A DNA stretch of 64,000 bases from Pelagibacterium halotolerans B2 (lineage in GTDB: Bacteria; Pseudomonadota; Alphaproteobacteria; Rhizobiales; Devosiaceae): positions 2,108,001 to 2,172,000 of the forward strand of contig NC_016078.1 of assembly GCF_000230555.1 (NCBI RefSeq). Direction: 5' to 3'. Within the stretch, counting starts at the first letter, position 1. Each line of letters begins with the position of its first letter. Shown piece after piece: positions 63,858 to 64,000 of this stretch. The notes under the pieces are model-generated. The model made no database searches, was not told where the DNA came from, and saw nothing but the letters and a program-made list of their open reading frames with translations. The position numbers and the translations under genes were made by a program.

Positions 63858-64000
63858 CCCCGCTCGAGCGCCTTGCCATTGTTCTCGCCGGGCTGCTCGG
63901 TGCATCCGGAATTGCCGCGGCGGCCGCTTCCTCCCACGCCGGGGCCGCTCTGCTCGGCCCCTATTCGCTGATCGCGCTGACCCACGCGCCAGCCATTCTC
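63854..64000 (+). CDS. DUF423 membrane protein, 3' end cut by window edge
   Basis: First 49 residues only: MTPLERLAIVLAGLLGASGI then AAAAASSHAGAALLGPYSLI and ALTHAPAIL. The first hydrophobic segment, the S-S-H motif and ALTHAPA fit DUF423 (YgdD-like) membrane proteins of Rhizobiales. Function unknown. Its ATG overlaps the MaoC stop (ATGA), so it is in the same transcript. Confidence 0.75.
   Translation, partial: MTPLERLAIVLAGLLGASGIAAAAASSHAGAALLGPYSLIALTHAPAIL

Overview
The window looks like chromosomal DNA of a high-GC alphaproteobacterium of the order Hyphomicrobiales (Rhizobiales), most likely near Devosiaceae (Devosia or Pelagibacterium type). This is inferred from gene content and order (trxB next to an LsrB/VtlR-type regulator, uvrC-pgsA-moaD-moaE, prs-rplY-pth-ychF), from the GTTC-N7-GTTC type of LexA box in front of uvrB, from CCTCCTCCC-loop (cuckoo/alpha-r14-like) small RNAs, and from rhizobial-type intergenic mosaic repeats. 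No rRNA, tRNA or CRISPR array was seen. Both ends cut a gene: a threonine aldolase at the left and a DUF423 protein at the right.

Layout. 1-6.4 kb: threonine aldolase (partial), cold-shock protein, greA, trxB, lsrB-like regulator, then a 0.95-kb stretch with three tandem CCTCC-loop small RNAs, each with its own terminator and a shared LysR-type box, then aspartate aminotransferase. 6.5-15.6 kb: CBS protein, EamA transporter, DUF2147, thymidine kinase, thioesterase, MOSC protein, two secreted or envelope proteins, an orphan iron-type binding protein and a chemoreceptor. 15.9-19.9 kb: a GntR/FCD regulator facing an ABC uptake operon, with the same TTGCATGCAA palindrome in front of both. 20.2-32.9 kb: a signal-peptide-like micro-ORF, a heterodimeric ABC exporter, an MmeI-like restriction-modification enzyme, an HD-GYP protein, a CNNM/CBS protein and uvrB.

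33.1-35.4 kb is an AT-rich two-gene cassette: a DGMQR (DGQHR/ParB-like) protein translationally coupled to a protein with a HEPN-type R-x4-H motif. It is flanked by core-type genes and is the best candidate for an uncharacterised defence or toxin module. 35.5-39 kb: small unknown and membrane proteins and a structured long repeat. 39-54.9 kb: dense housekeeping genes (SDR, uvrC, pgsA, moaDE, ilvE, uppP, proC, ubiK, lgt, midA-like, pgeF, prs, rplY). 54.8-58.1 kb: pth, a 1.5-kb repeat-rich gap, ychF. 58.2-64 kb: an ECF42-like sigma factor with its YCII partner, DUF305, an HhH-GPD-like protein, an ABC exporter, two MaoC proteins and DUF423.

The most unusual non-coding element is a repeat of about 400 bp present twice in direct orientation (36.08-36.48 and 56.37-56.83 kb). 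The copies differ in helix sequence but keep helix geometry, including GNRA-capped hairpins and a 3' hairpin of 14 bp + T.T mismatch + 6 bp + 20-nt loop. This pattern points to a selected structured RNA rather than a protein. A second, shorter repeat family (nested hairpins, five copies) also shows compensatory stem changes.
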